DNA of 64,000 nt from Rhizomys pruinosus. Lineage: Eukaryota; Chordata; Mammalia; Rodentia; Spalacidae. The stretch covers positions 1,084,574-1,148,573 of the forward strand of contig VZQC01001015.1 in the NCBI GenBank assembly GCA_009823505.1, read 5' to 3'. Shown in pieces: positions 10,201 to 20,504 of the stretch (position 1 is its first letter; every line of letters starts with the position of its first letter). Both the position numbers and the translations under genes were made by a program. The notes beneath the pieces are model-generated. The model ran no database searches. It saw nothing but the letters and a program-made list of their open reading frames with translations, and was not told where the DNA came from.

Positions 10201-10900
10201 AGATGCAACTCAACTGAACTGTTTTCAGAGCAAATGGAAACCCGGCTTCCTAGAAGACATTTTTAAAGCGCCCAATCATTTATTTTCACAGCGGCCAGAT
10301 AATAGAGCTTTACTAAAGTAGTATGTTTGAGGCAGTCAAGGGTCATTAAAACTACTCCAAAGTTCTCATCAACCAACCTCATGTTCGTTGCAACTGAGAT
10401 GAGAGATAAGTGTCATTTGATAAAGTGGAAAAATAGCTCATCTTTTGGGACCCCTGAGGCTCCAATCAGGCATCTCCGAATTAAGTGGGCTCAGGGGCTG
10501 CCAACAGCCCCCTGCTGTGACAAAAATATACCATTTCATAAGTGATACTGAGGGAGAGAAAAAAGGTGATTAGCACTTATCTGCCAGGAGGAGACGAAGA
10601 CTCGGTCACCGATGGCCATCCTAGGCCCTAATTACTTCATCAGTTTATAAGAGACTTGGTGATTGAGTGTTATTTTCAGATTCCCTCTCAAATCCAATGG
10701 AGAAGGATTAGGGGCTCCTATTCCCCCCTCAAGTTTCACTGCCAAAAATGGAGGCTGACAAAGAGAATGCAAATCCCCCCACACCTTAAAGACAATTAAG
10801 AGTAACAACTCTCCCTTCTTCCTCCCCCACCACCTGGGGAAAAGAAGAAAAAAAAAAGCTATTATTAAAATAGATTTTCAGCATAAAGGGGAAAATTTTT
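10201..10900. promoter_or_regulatory. Candidate conserved non-coding enhancer
   Basis: This non-coding stretch has high complexity, no mobile element and many short developmental-factor-type motifs: CCAATCA (10,271), AGATAA (10,297), TAATTA within CCTAATTACTTCATC (~10,628), and a perfect POU octamer ATGCAAAT (~10,768). It lies 2-3 kb inside the probable minus-strand transcript from the CpG island. The composition suggests an ancient constrained element, but conservation cannot be measured here. No target gene is assigned. Confidence 0.4.
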
Positions 10901-11353
10901 TTCTAAGTGGTATCTTAGTTCCTTTTTTAAAGTAAGAAGTGAAAGGGAATACTATAAAGCCAGGAGAAATACCAAACTCCAATCTCAGGAGTTATTAAAA
11001 AACAAAGTATCAAACTGCAAAGTGGAAGGAAGGGGTTGGGAAGATCAAAGTGAATTAAAATCTGGAAACTAAAGCAAATGTTTCCTTTCAGCAGTTAGTC
11101 ACTGTCTTCCCTCTCCTTCCTCCTCCCGTGCTCAAAACAGCTACAAGTCTAAAAGGCACAAACTAAGTAAATTCCCAATGACTACTGACCCTACCCTAAT
11201 AAGTACAATCAATTATAAATCTGCCTTATAACTACTGACAACTGAATTCTTACAGAACTCACTGCCTTTTGAATTGAATAAAACTGACAGCCATTTGGGG
11301 AATGAGGTGACTTTTAATAAAAAGTGAGGAACAAAATAAAACTTAACACTTAA
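10901..11353. other. Unique AT-rich DNA
   Basis: No repeat, gene or exon recognised. Confidence 0.55.
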
Positions 11354-11465
11354 AAGAGCCAGGGGGATTTCTGTGAAATCCAACCTGGTCTCCAAGGTGA
11401 ATTCCAGGCTAGCCAGGACAATATGGTGAGCCCTCAAAACAAAACAAAACAAAACAAAACAAAAA
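11354..11465 (+). mobile_element. B1 SINE, decayed
   Basis: GAGCCAGGGGGATTTCTGTG, CCAACCTGGTCTCCAAGGTG and an AAAAC pentamer tail. It is the only SINE body between 7.73 and 17.15 kb and clearly old. Confidence 0.65.
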
Positions 11466-12399
11466 GAGGGGGGAATATGAAATAAGTAGAAATTAAATTT
11501 GAAATAACTAAAAACCCTAGATGCTACACTGGCCTTCTGAGGTCTGAAAAACAGTATCTAAAATAAACAGAGCTGCTCAGAAGGGAAAGTCATCCACCAT
11601 TAAGGACACACCTTAAAAGTTCTCAGCACACATTAACTTATTAAGCATGAACTAGTAGTCTGACCGTCACATTTTTCAGACAAAAAGTGGTAAGGTTACC
11701 TCTCTGCTCTTGTCACTACAAACAAGGTGGTTGTTTTGTTTTGGGTTTTTTTGGAAATTTTAACTGTTACTCATCCTCAAAAATATTTTAAAACTTAGCC
11801 TTTGAAATCTGATTTGCTATCAATCAAGGCAGTCCAACGACTTCAGGGGGAAAAGTCCAGTCCAGAGGAAGGCTCTGGGCGTCCTCCCAGATACATACAG
11901 AAAGGTGGAAGCCCCCCCCCCAGCCCCACCTATCTGCAGCCTGGCCAGCAGCTGTCGTTACCCTGCCCCTTCTTTTGTTGGCCTTAATCTCATGTCAAGT
12001 TATTCAACGAACTCAAAAGCGATGAAGACATAATTGAATCAACCTGAACTAAATCAGACATAGGCATCTTGAAATACACTGCTTAATGGCTCCGAACCAT
12101 CCCCAAACCAGGAAGGTGGCCACCTCCGCTGTAGTACACATGGTGACCCACAACACGAGACGCCAAGCCGGCTCCGGGACCGCGGCTATAGCCCCTCAAT
12201 CAAGGCGTGCTCAGGAATGCCCAAATCTACCAGACTGATTTCAGAAAGAAAAACCAAGGCTTCAGTTACTTCAAAGTGTAGCAGCTCAAGCCTTAATGCT
12301 GGAAAAAGCCACCTTCTTCTTGGGGCAAAACAAAAAAAGTTACAAGTTCCTACAGCCCTGGGGCCCACAGGCCATCTAGGGGTCTCAGAAGGGGTCCCG
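11466..12399. other. Unique DNA upstream/downstream of CpG island
   Basis: No repeat or coding exon recognised. GC content rises toward 12.1 kb. A short C run lies near 11,911. Confidence 0.55.
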
Positions 12400-13025
12400 G
12401 TGACTTCGGCCCATTCCAGGAACCAAACCTTTCGGGAAAAGTCCCCGCCTGCTCTCCCCACCCCACCGCGCCCCACCCCACCCGCCCAAGAATGCGCTTC
12501 CCGTCCCCCGCGGCCCGACCCGCGTCCGGAGTGCGGTCCCGGAAGCCCAAGCCCGCCCTCCTCGGGACCCCAGCAGCGCCCCCCGCCGCTCGTTCGGGGG
12601 CAAATTCCGGGAACCAGAGCAGAGCGGCCGCTCGGTGCCTGCGGGCAGAAACTTCCCTTTAAAGAGAAGAAAGCAAACTGAGGCCACAGGTCCGCCCCGC
12701 CCGGCCCGGGGTCCACTCCGCGGTCCAGAGTTGGGAACATCTTTGGGAGTTCATGGGATGCTGAGCGGGGTGTCGCACAAGGGGGCGAGGACACAAACCA
12801 CCTTCTCGCGCACACACTTGCAGGAGGAGCGCGGCCGTGCGGGGCTCAGGGCGGGCTCCCCGGGCTCGGGGCCGGCCATTGTTTGCCCGTCTCCCGGGAC
12901 GCGTGGGTGCTCGCCCCGCTCGCCGCGCCCGCCCGGCCGGCCCTGCCCGGCCCCTCGAGGGCAGCGGGTGCGCGCGCAGCCCCGGCTCGGGTGAGAGCGG
13001 CGCGGGGACCCCGGCGCCCCTTTAC

Positions 13026-13115
13026 CTGGGCGGCTCTGCGGCCGACCGTCCTCGGCGGCGGCCCGGCTGCACTGAGCCCCGCGGCGCCGGGTTTGAATGA
13101 AGAGGAGCGGCAGGG
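13026..13115 (-). other. Candidate non-coding first exon, minus strand
   Basis: Read on the minus strand, GC-rich sequence ends GAGCCGCCCAG followed by GTAAAG, a near-consensus donor (exon last base 13,026). About 30 bases upstream of a possible start lies ACAAAAGG (near 13,145), a weak TATA-like box. No start codon with a long frame is present, so it would be 5' UTR with coding exons at lower coordinates or outside the window. The 5' boundary is a guess. No transcript evidence is available. Confidence 0.4.
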
Positions 13116-13286
13116 GGCGGGAGCGGGAGGAGTTTCGGCTGCCTTTTGTGCCGACGCCCCCCGCACCCCGGCCGCTGGCCGGTCCCCATAAGACGCGGGG
13201 CGAGGGCAGGCTGCACCGAGCCCATCCCCGCCGCCCCGCGCCGGGACCCTCCCCACCCCCACCGCGCCGTCAGGGGCCGGGCTCAC

Positions 13287-13440
13287 CTCGGGCGCGGGCC
13301 GGGGAGCGGGCGGGGTGCGCACGGGGCGGCGCGGGCGCCCCCTACTCGTCCGCGCGGGGACGGTGCAGGCGCGGGGTCCTTGGGGCCTGCGCCGCTCCGC
13401 GCGTCCGGCGCGGGGGGACTGTTGGGTCGGAAAGTGCTGC
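13287..13440 (-). other. Candidate alternative first exon, minus strand
   Basis: On the minus strand CGCGCCCGAG is followed by GTGAGC, a strong splice donor (last exon base 13,287). It would give an alternative leader upstream of the exon ending at 13,026. The 5' end is unknown; the coordinate given is arbitrary within the island. Confidence 0.35.
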
Positions 13441-13629
13441 GAGCAGCTGTTGCGCCCTCCCCCGGCCCCGCCGCCCGCACGCCCCGCCCCCAGCCCCGCG
13501 GGCCGTGAGGACACACCCCCAGTCCGCCCCGCGCCCACGTGACCCGCGCAGAAGCGCCCCGCCCCCGCCGCGGGCCCGCCCCCAGCTCCGCCCCCTGGAA
13601 GAGGCCCGCGCCGCGCCCGGGTCCGAGGG

Positions 13630-13705
13630 TTCCGCGCACGCGCGCTGGGCCGCTCGCGCCATTCCGCCAACGAGGGCCGCTCGAGCCTCGGCGGTTCAGT
13701 GACAG
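13630..13705 (+). other. Candidate first exon of divergent plus-strand transcript
   Basis: GGTTCAGTGACAG is followed by GTACTC, an acceptable donor (last exon base 13,705), just downstream of an NRF1-like palindrome and a GCGCCATT motif. This layout is typical of a bidirectional CpG promoter with a coding gene one way and a non-coding or coding partner the other way. No coding capacity is seen in the short segment itself. Confidence 0.33.
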
Positions 13706-13740
13706 GTACTCAGGAGGGGCCGCGGCCAGAGCGCAGGCGC

Positions 13741-13905
13741 ACACGCAGCCTTCCCCCCTTCCCTCCTCTCCTCTCTCCTTTCCCTCCAAGCCCTCCCCTC
13801 CTCCCTTCCCTCCTCCTCTTCCCTCCCCCTCCCCCTCCCTCCTTCCCGCCCCTTCCCCTCCTCCTCCTCCCTTCTCCCCGCCCCCTTCCCTCCCCCCCAC
13901 CTGCC
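13741..13905 (+). repeat. Polypyrimidine tract beside CpG island
   Basis: About 165 bases of almost uninterrupted CCCTCC/CTTCCC pyrimidines directly downstream of the plus-strand candidate exon. Such tracts can form triplex (H-DNA) structures and often lie at promoters. Confidence 0.9.
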
Positions 13906-16900
13906 ACCCCCGCAAGGTGCGCCTGCGGACCGCAGGGACGCCCGGACTCCCGGGTCACCAGAATGGCCAACAAAAGCGTGCCCGGCGCCCGGTGCCCGGC
14001 GTCGGCAGATAGCGGTGTGCGGGAGCGAGGTGGGGACGGGAGATCACACGTCCTCCCCAGACCCCGGATCCCGCAGGCCCGCGTCCTCGCCTCCTCAAGG
14101 CCCTGGGCTTGTGCTTCCATCACAGTTTCACTCCCTAATTTGTACCTGGTTCCAAGAATCTACTCAGTTTTGATAGAAATTCACTTGGATGAAACTAGGC
14201 TAAAGTGGGGACAAAACAAAACCAGAAAACACAACCTCTCTCTCCGCCCCCTTTCTTGCCCAACTCATTTAAAACCTTTCCCAACTGTTTTTTCCTGACT
14301 CAGAAAAGAGGAAGGAAGGAAAGGCCTGGGAGAGACCCTCTTCTTAAGGAAGCCCCAAGGAGGAGCTATGGCGGCCACAATCACATCCGATAATGTTTCA
14401 GCTCCAAAATGCAAATGAATGCAAATGTAAAATAGATCTATTGCAAGACAGAACGGCCAAGTTATTTGTTTCTTTTTCAAGGTGGCCCTCACTATAACCA
14501 AAATGGAAAAGCATAACCAAGAAAAGCCTTTGGTGTGAGTGTATAAAATTGTGTGTGTGTGTGTGTATACATATATATATTTATATATATAAAATCAAAA
14601 GAACAAGGGGAAGCAAAAATAAAAAGTCTGACCCGGAACTGATGAGCAAAGCAAGGCCATCCTTAATAAATAGGAAGAAGAATTAGAGGAGACAGACAGC
14701 AAGGGGAACACAGCCCAGTGTGTTTGGCTGTCATTTTAGATATAACTACCCACCCACAGATGGTCTGGTTAGTCTTTTTTTTAAGGAGGTGAATCAATTA
14801 CACTTAACACCGCTAGACGTAGATCCTTAAGCCAGCACTATTTTTCACTCAAGTACATAGGATATTAATTATTTTTAGTACTGGGGTTCCCTTACTCAAC
14901 ACACATATCTTTCTTTAAAGTGTTTAGAGACTAACAAATATTCACACCCTTAAACACACTAGCTCAAAAAACATATTCTTCATGATCGAGAAAATTCAAC
15001 TTGATCAAAATGAATCTTGAGGGAGGGCTCTGCTAAAAACTGGACAACTGAGTGAAGGTTGAACTAAAGCAGCCTCAGTCTACATGTTAATGGACAACCT
15101 TTGAGCTCTGGGACCTTGAATACTCCAAACACAATACGGATGATAGTTAAAAATCCTAGAGTCTGATGAGACAAAAAGATCAGTCCAAACTTTTCAGTAG
15201 AAATAGGCTAACAATCAAATATTTTGACAAATAATCATTTCACTAAGGACAATGAGACCCAGACCTTGTCACTGCACATTTTTGGAGCAAAGGAGAGAAA
15301 GCGGGAGGAGGGGTTTTCTCTACCCCCTTACAAAGCCATCAGCCACTCTGGTAAGCATTTTGGCATCAGATGGTCTTTACTGTTTCTCCTCCACTCCCAG
15401 CCCCCTCCAAAAAAAAAATTTTTTTTTTAATTATGTTGAAGCTTTTAAAATAGAGAATTCCTCTCCTGGTCTATCTGCTAAGAGATTTGTATGTGAGCCT
15501 GATGTCTGAGTAAAGAACCACAAAGAACCTTCACTCCTGGAGACGTGCCAACAAAACTGGGAAATCGTTGCAAAATTCTGCCAGTGACTGACTGCTGGGG
15601 TTGCAAATACATACCGTGTTTTCCAAACGACGTGGAGGGATCGGAATTCCTGCCTTAGAATGCAGAGGCTTGTGCCTCGCGTTTATTTGGAAAGCATGTG
15701 TTGGTAAAAAAAAAAAAAAACAATTAAAAGTCCGAAAGTCACAGGAGAACCCTAGGAACGCTTGGTTTCGTAATAAGAGCTAAGAACTCCCCATTCCTGG
15801 GCGAAGTGAAAACTGAAAATCGAACGTTGGTCTCCAAGGCCTTGGCTCCGCCCACGCGGAATCCTGCTTCGCCATCACTCCCAGGCTGGGCTACCTCTAC
15901 AGGAATCAGGTGCTACAGAACGCCAGCCACAAAAACAAAGAGGGGACCCCCGCACGGAGGTCCCTGCCATTGGGGGCTCGAGCTCTGCACGTGTCGCCAA
16001 AGTCAAGCCCCACTTCTCTTTCTGAACGCTGCACCCCTCAGCTACACCTCATTTTTCACCGTGACCCAAACAGGCCCTCCTCCTCAAGACACACTTCCGA
16101 ATGAGTACTTATAAAGCTACATCATTATCGCTGCTTTAATATGGTGCCGGTCGACCTCTTCCCCGACAACATCTGATTTTCTCTCCGGATCATCCATTCC
16201 CCGGTTTTCTCAAATCTCTAACAAAAACATTAAGCCTGATTTTCTGCATACAATATTTACAGAGTTATCTTTTTGCCTTAATTAGAAGTACAGATTGAGA
16301 TAGCCTCCCCCCCCCCCAAGTATTTCACTGTGGAACTATTACAGAAAAACAATTTGTAAACTAAGTCCCTGGAGCTGCAGGAAAACCTATGTACAGAAGG
16401 AGTCAAAGAATTCACTGCAGAGCAGGAAAACCTGAAAGACTGCAGGGAGCAGTTTGCAGGAAACAGAAAAAGTTTGTCAGACCTGCGTTTACAAACTACA
16501 AAGGGCATTTGAGGAGGCAGGGACAGAAAGCACTACTTTAAGGAGGGTTAACAAACAAGCCCCAGGGAACACCGCACGTTTCTAACTTTCTAAATCCCAC
16601 TAAAGCCATTAGTTTTAAGCCTACCGTAAAAGTAAAACTATAGTAGAAATTACCGTTTGGAAGGGAAGGGAGCGCTGTAACCTGGAAATTCTAGGAGCCT
16701 GCCAGTCCACCTGGCCCGGAACAATACTGGAAGAGATGTGATTGCTGGTTTTCACAAGCAACCAAAAAGGGAGGGGCCAAGCATAAAGCTCAATTTAAAT
16801 AGGGGTTGAGATATAATCCGACTAGATGGAATAAATCAACCTTGATTAAGTTAAGATCACCATTTAATTTCAGTTACTTCTGTCCTTTTGGCAAGTTAGT

Positions 16901-17179
16901 TTCCCCTTTGCAAGCACAATCATTCTTCCTCTAATATTCCTGACAGTTTTCCAAGGTGGTCTTCCTTCAAAACAGTCATGTAAATGTCCATAAAGATTTA
17001 GACATAAAATATACCATAACATAGCCAGGAAAGCCCCTTCTCAAAACCTTCCTCCATTCGACAGGTACTGTTTCAAATGGGGAGTCTGGGGGTGAGAGGA
17101 GGAAGGAGTAACAGTCACTGACGTCTGGTCACCAGTCATGCTCTCAGTCAAGAGACTCATATTCTATCAACACTAACCA
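13906..17179. other. SINE-free unique DNA
   Basis: About 3.3 kb with no SINE. It holds a GT/TA microsatellite (14,550-14,592), A/T runs at 15,410-15,430 and 15,705-15,721, and a C run at 16,309-16,318. No coding exon recognised. Several AT-rich stretches (about 16,200-16,300 and 16,800-16,950) look like constrained non-coding DNA by composition only. Confidence 0.55.
14409..14426 (+). promoter_or_regulatory. Tandem POU octamer motifs
   Basis: Two perfect ATGCAAAT octamers, at 14,409-14,416 and 14,419-14,426, lie on the same strand with a 10-bp period, so their major grooves face the same side of the helix. They sit about 0.7 kb from the CpG island. Binding is inference. Confidence 0.45.
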
Positions 17180-17250
17180 AAACCCTTTGGAGGCAGAAGA
17201 ATCAAAGCCAGCCTGGGCTACCGTGAGATCCTGCCTCAAAAAGACAAAAA
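17180..17250 (+). mobile_element. B1 SINE fragment
   Basis: 3' two-thirds of a B1: TTTGGAGGCAGAAGAATCAA, CCAGCCTGGGCTACCGTGAG, CAAAAAGACAAAAA. Confidence 0.7.
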
Positions 17251-17486
17251 TGGAATGTAGTTCAGTTGATAGACTGTCTCGCATGCAGGAAGACCTGGGT
17301 TGGAGTCTCAGCACCACATAAACAAGGGTGTGGTGGTGCATGGCTGTAATTCCAACTCTTGAGGAGGTGAGGCAGAGGCAGAAAGATCTGAGATTCAAAT
17401 TCAACCTCAGCTACATGGTGAGTTTGAGGCCAGCCTGGGTATATCACTAGTCTTTGACTTAAAATAATGACAATAATAATAAATGT
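17251..17486 (+). mobile_element. B4 SINE (ID-B1 dimer)
   Basis: ID-like head (ATGTAGTTCAGTTGATAGAC, GCATGCAGGAAGACCTGG, TCTCAGCACCACATAAAC) runs into a B1-like body (GGGTGTGGTGGTGCATGGCT ... GAGGCCAGCCTGGG), the B4 arrangement. Confidence 0.8.
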
Positions 17487-17579
17487 TTCAAAGCTGCAGA
17501 AGTATTCTAGTTCCTGCTCAGCCTGTGGCCTCTTGAAGCATACTTGACAAACTTTTCTTCCCCTAAAATAAGCCATGAT

Positions 17580-17733
17580 ATATTTCTGTCTTTTTTGAGA
17601 CAGGGTCTCCCTTTAGTCCCAGCTGGCCTGGAGCTCACTATGTAGACCAGGCTGGCCTTGAACTCACAGAGATCCGCCTGCCTCTGCTTCCGGGTGCTGA
17701 GATTAAAGGCGTGCGCCACCACGCCCGGCTGCC
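17580..17733 (-). mobile_element. B1 SINE
   Basis: Full antisense B1 from GTCTTTTTTGAGACAGGGTC to GCGTGCGCCACCACGCCCGG. Confidence 0.95.
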
Positions 17734-17795
17734 ATGTTACATTTCATACACATATATGTCAACAAATCCTACATTTTCTCCCTTAATCTCAATTT

Positions 17796-17885
17796 TGGAG
17801 CTAGAGATATAGCTCGGTGGTAAAGCACTTGCCTAGCATACACAAGGCACTTGATTCAATCCCAAGTACCAGGAAAAAAAATTTT
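17796..17885 (+). mobile_element. ID SINE
   Basis: GGAGCTAGAGATATAGCTCG, GGTGGTAAAGCACTTGCC and ACTTGATTCAATCCCAAG, then an A tail. Confidence 0.88.
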
Positions 17886-18375
17886 TTTAATCTCAACACT
17901 ATGGCCTTCCCTCTGTCCCTCACACACAGCCTGGTGTAAGGCCCCACAGTGTCCTCCTCCAGACACACACAGCCTGTGCTGCTTTCCCTGCCTCTTTCTA
18001 GCTCAGCCTTCATACTCTCTCTACCCATAACACAGCATCCCTCACAGTGGATGACAGATCATGTCACTGCCCTGCTCAAAGGCTTCCTGTTGCCTTAGGG
18101 AAAAAGAAAGGCCTTCCCTCAACTTGACTGGCCAGCCCTCGGGTCTGGCCCCAGCCTAACTCTGCAGCCTCAAGTCTTGGCAGGCCCTTGACTTCCAGTC
18201 CAGCACATCAGCCAGCAGCCTCCGTAGACTAGTACCTTTATCCTGTCCTACCACTGTCACCACCCATTCTCATGCCAAAATACCAACTACTGTCCCTTCT
18301 CTTCCCAGAGCTAGGACATGGTGGCTTGGATAAGCACATCTCCAATCATGGTGGCTCAAGTCCTCCACCATACTT
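17886..18375 (+). mobile_element. L2 LINE remnant within unique DNA
   Basis: About 18,045-18,250 carries GATCATGTCACTGCCCTGCT, AAAGGCTTCCTGTTGCC and TCTGGCCCCAGCCTAAC in the order of the L2 3' end. The sides are unique. Confidence 0.6.
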
Positions 18376-18569
18376 AAGAGTTATGTAATCCAGCCAGGCG
18401 TGGTGGCACATGCCTTTAATCCTAGTACTTGGTAGGCAGAGGCAGGCGGATCTTTGTGAGTTTAAGGCCAGCCTGGTCTACAGAGTGAGTTCCAGGACAG
18501 CTGGGGCTACTGGGAGACCCTGTCTCAAAAAAGACAAAAAAAAAAAAAAAAAAAAGAGTTATGTAATCC
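18376..18569 (+). mobile_element. B1 SINE with perfect target-site duplication
   Basis: AAGAGTTATGTAATCC at 18,376-18,391 and 18,554-18,569 flanks a full B1 with a ~20-bp A tail. A young copy. Confidence 0.97.
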
Positions 18570-18618
18570 TAGAATACTATTTAAAGTTCAATTTCCTTAC
18601 CTAAAAAAGGAGGTGATG

Positions 18619-18870
18619 AGCCCAGGCTGGTGGCTCCAGTTTATAGTCCCAACTACTGAGATGGCTAAAAAACAGGAGGATCATAAATTCAAAACCAGGC
18701 AATTTAGTGAGACCCTGTCTCAAAATAAATAGTAAATACAGTGTGATATGGCATGCCTGTAATCCCAGCATTGGAAAGGTGAGTTCAAGGTCATATTCTG
18801 CTACATAGGGAGTTCTAGGCCATTCTGGGCTACAAACACTATCTCAAAAAATAACAAATCAACATGGAGT
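18619..18870 (+). mobile_element. Two old B1-related SINEs
   Basis: GCCCAGGCTGGTGGCTCCAG ... GTGAGACCCTGTCTCAAAAT (to ~18,735) then GGCATGCCTGTAATCCCAGC ... CTATCTCAAAAAATAAC; both strongly diverged. Confidence 0.65.
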
Positions 18871-19038
18871 TGAAACCCTCTTGGGCCTCCCCCCTCCCCA
18901 GGGCCCAGTGCTGGTTCTCCTTTCTCCAATCCTATGGGTCAAAATAACCCTCTGTATGAAAGGCTTAATACATGTCCCACCCAGAATTCTCCAAACACCC
19001 AAGATGTACTTGCTGAGTGCTGGCTCCAGGTCCCTGCC

Positions 19039-19041
<3 letters not shown>

Positions 19042-19081
<40 letters not shown>

Positions 19082-19091
19082 ACACACACAC
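19042..19091 (+). repeat. (CA)n microsatellite
   Basis: About 24 CA units with one CTCA interruption. The frames over it are artefacts. Confidence 0.97.
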
Positions 19092-19119
19092 CCTTAAATC
19101 TGAACACAGCACCATCTCT

Positions 19120-19213
19120 GAATAGTCACAATGATCTCAAAAGTCAAGTCTGCTGATACCACAGCCCAGCCTAAAATCCCCATGTCTCTTAGAATAAAAA
19201 TTAAATTCCCAAA
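19120..19213 (+). mobile_element. L2 LINE remnant
   Basis: AGTCAAGTCTGCTGATACCA then CCTAAAATCCCCATGTCTCT and GAATAAAAATTAAATTC match the old L2-type 3' sequence. It is cut at the right by a B1. Confidence 0.5.
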
Positions 19214-19385
19214 AGGGTGTGGTGGCCCACGCCCTGAATCCCAGCACTCAAGAGGCAGAGGCAGGTCAATCTCTGAGTTCCTTCCAGGCCAGCTGGCCTA
19301 AAAAGCTAGTTCTAGGCCAACTAGAGCTACAAGGAGACCGTGTCTCTAAGACAAAACCCCGTCTCTAAGACAAAACCCCAAAACT
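19214..19385 (+). mobile_element. B1 SINE with duplicated end
   Basis: GGGTGTGGTGGCCCACGCC start; the 3' end GTCTCTAAGACAAAACCCC is present twice in tandem. Confidence 0.85.
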
Positions 19386-19439
19386 TTTCTCAAAAACTAA
19401 AAATTCACAATGATGACTGGTAAGATCTGGTGGAATTGG

Positions 19440-19630
19440 TAAGGTGCTAAAGAGATAGCTCAGGGGTTAAGAGCACTTGCTGCTCTTACAAGAGGACCAA
19501 GAATCTCAGTACCGAGATCAGGTGGCTCACAATGGACTCTAAACCCAGCTCTAATGAACCAGCACCCTCTTCTGACCTCTGGGAGCACCTGGACACACGG
19601 ACACGCACACAAATAAAAAAATAAATCTTG
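19440..19630 (+). mobile_element. B2-family SINE, old
   Basis: GTGCTAAAGAGATAGCTCAG start, CACTTGCTGCTCTTAC, CACCCTCTTCTGACCTC and an AATAAAAAAATAAA tail. Confidence 0.8.
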
Positions 19631-19812
19631 CCAGGTGAGATGGCGCCACCAAGCCTTTAATCCCAGCATTTGGAAGGCAGAGGCAGGCGGATGGATCTCT
19701 GTGAGTTTAAGGCCAGCCTGGTCTACAAAGCGAGTTCTAGGCCACCTGGGGCTACGGGGAGACCCTGTCTCAAAAAGACCAAAATAAATAAATAAATAAA
19801 TCAATCAATCTT
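19631..19812 (+). mobile_element. B1 SINE
   Basis: CCAGGTGAGATGGCGCCACC to CAAAAAGACC with an (AAAT)n/(AATC)n tail. Confidence 0.92.
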
Positions 19813-19826
19813 ATTTTGGATCTTAG

Positions 19827-19998
19827 TCTGGAGATGACTCCGTTAGGTGTAAGAGCACTCGCTGCTCTTGTAGAGCTCAGGAGTCAGAGGGAGGCAGAGC
19901 TCTGTGAGGTCAAGGGGCAGCCTGGTCTACAGAGTGAGTTCCAGGACACCAGGGGCTACAAGAAGACCCTGTCTCAAAAAGACTTAAAAATGTTTTTA
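19827..19998 (+). mobile_element. B2-B1 mosaic SINE
   Basis: The first ~49 bases are a B2 head (CTGGAGATGACTCCGTTAGG ... GCTGCTCTTGTAGAG). From about 19,876 the sequence is B1 body (CAGGAGTCAGAGGGAGGCAG ... CCCTGTCTCAAAAAGAC). The B2 middle and the B1 head are absent. Confidence 0.75.
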
Positions 19999-20023
19999 AT
20001 AAGTTAATTAAAATAAAAATCTA

Positions 20024-20186
20024 GGTAGGTTTATTTTTTTCCCTTTTCGGGTATTTTTTGAGGCAGGGTCTCCCTTTTAGTACCAGCTATCTTGGAGCTC
20101 GCTCAGTAGACCAGGCTGGCCTTGAACTCACAGAGATCCGCCTACCTCTACCTCCCAATGGCTGGGATTAAAGGCGTAGGTTTATA
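20024..20186 (-). mobile_element. B1 SINE
   Basis: Full antisense B1; GTAGGTTTAT repeats on both sides as target-site duplication. Confidence 0.92.
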
Positions 20187-20195
20187 GTGGAGCAT

Positions 20196-20376
20196 TAAAA
20201 AAAATCTTGCTAGCCGGGCGTGGTGGTACACACCTTTAATCCTAGCACTTGGGAGGCAGAGGCAGGTGGATCTTTGTGAGTTCAAGGCCAGTCTGGTCTA
20301 CAGAGTGAGTTCCAGGACAGCTGGGGCTACGGGGAGACCTGTCTCGAAAAGACCAAAAAAAAAAAAATCTTGCTGT
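20196..20376 (+). mobile_element. B1 SINE
   Basis: GCCGGGCGTGGTGGTACAC start and poly(A) end; AAATCTTGCT repeats flank it. Confidence 0.96.
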
Positions 20377-20504
20377 AAGACCAACACAATTAAAATAAGA
20401 TCCTAAAAGTGGAAAGTTTAGAGACTGTGCTGCCTGAGCAAAGATGTTTTTACAACAATTAAATTACATTATGACTTTAATAAATATATTCCATAGTTGT
20501 TTGA

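Larger units (their letters stand above)
12400..13745. promoter_or_regulatory. CpG island, probable divergent promoter
   Basis: About 1.3 kb of very GC-rich DNA with abundant CpG, unlike its surroundings. Motifs seen: E-box CACGTG (13,536-13,541), an NRF1-like GCGCACGCGC (13,634-13,643), many GGGCGG/CCGCCC Sp1-type boxes, and AACAATGG on the minus strand (SOX-type, about 12,875). Good donor sequences face outward on both strands: minus at 13,026 and 13,287, plus at 13,705. Long open frames here (up to 274 codons) reflect GC richness: they overlap on both strands and lack any recognisable domain. The gene is not identified. Confidence 0.88.

Noticed and set aside
12186..14298. Open frames of 100-274 codons in the CpG island
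   Set aside because: GC-rich DNA lacks stop codons in all frames; frames overlap on both strands, are Pro/Arg/Ala-rich and show no domain.
17507..17722. Recurring peptides such as MNSQRSACLCLPSARIKG and RQRQADLCEFKASLVY
   Set aside because: They are translations of antisense or sense B1 elements and appear many times across the window.
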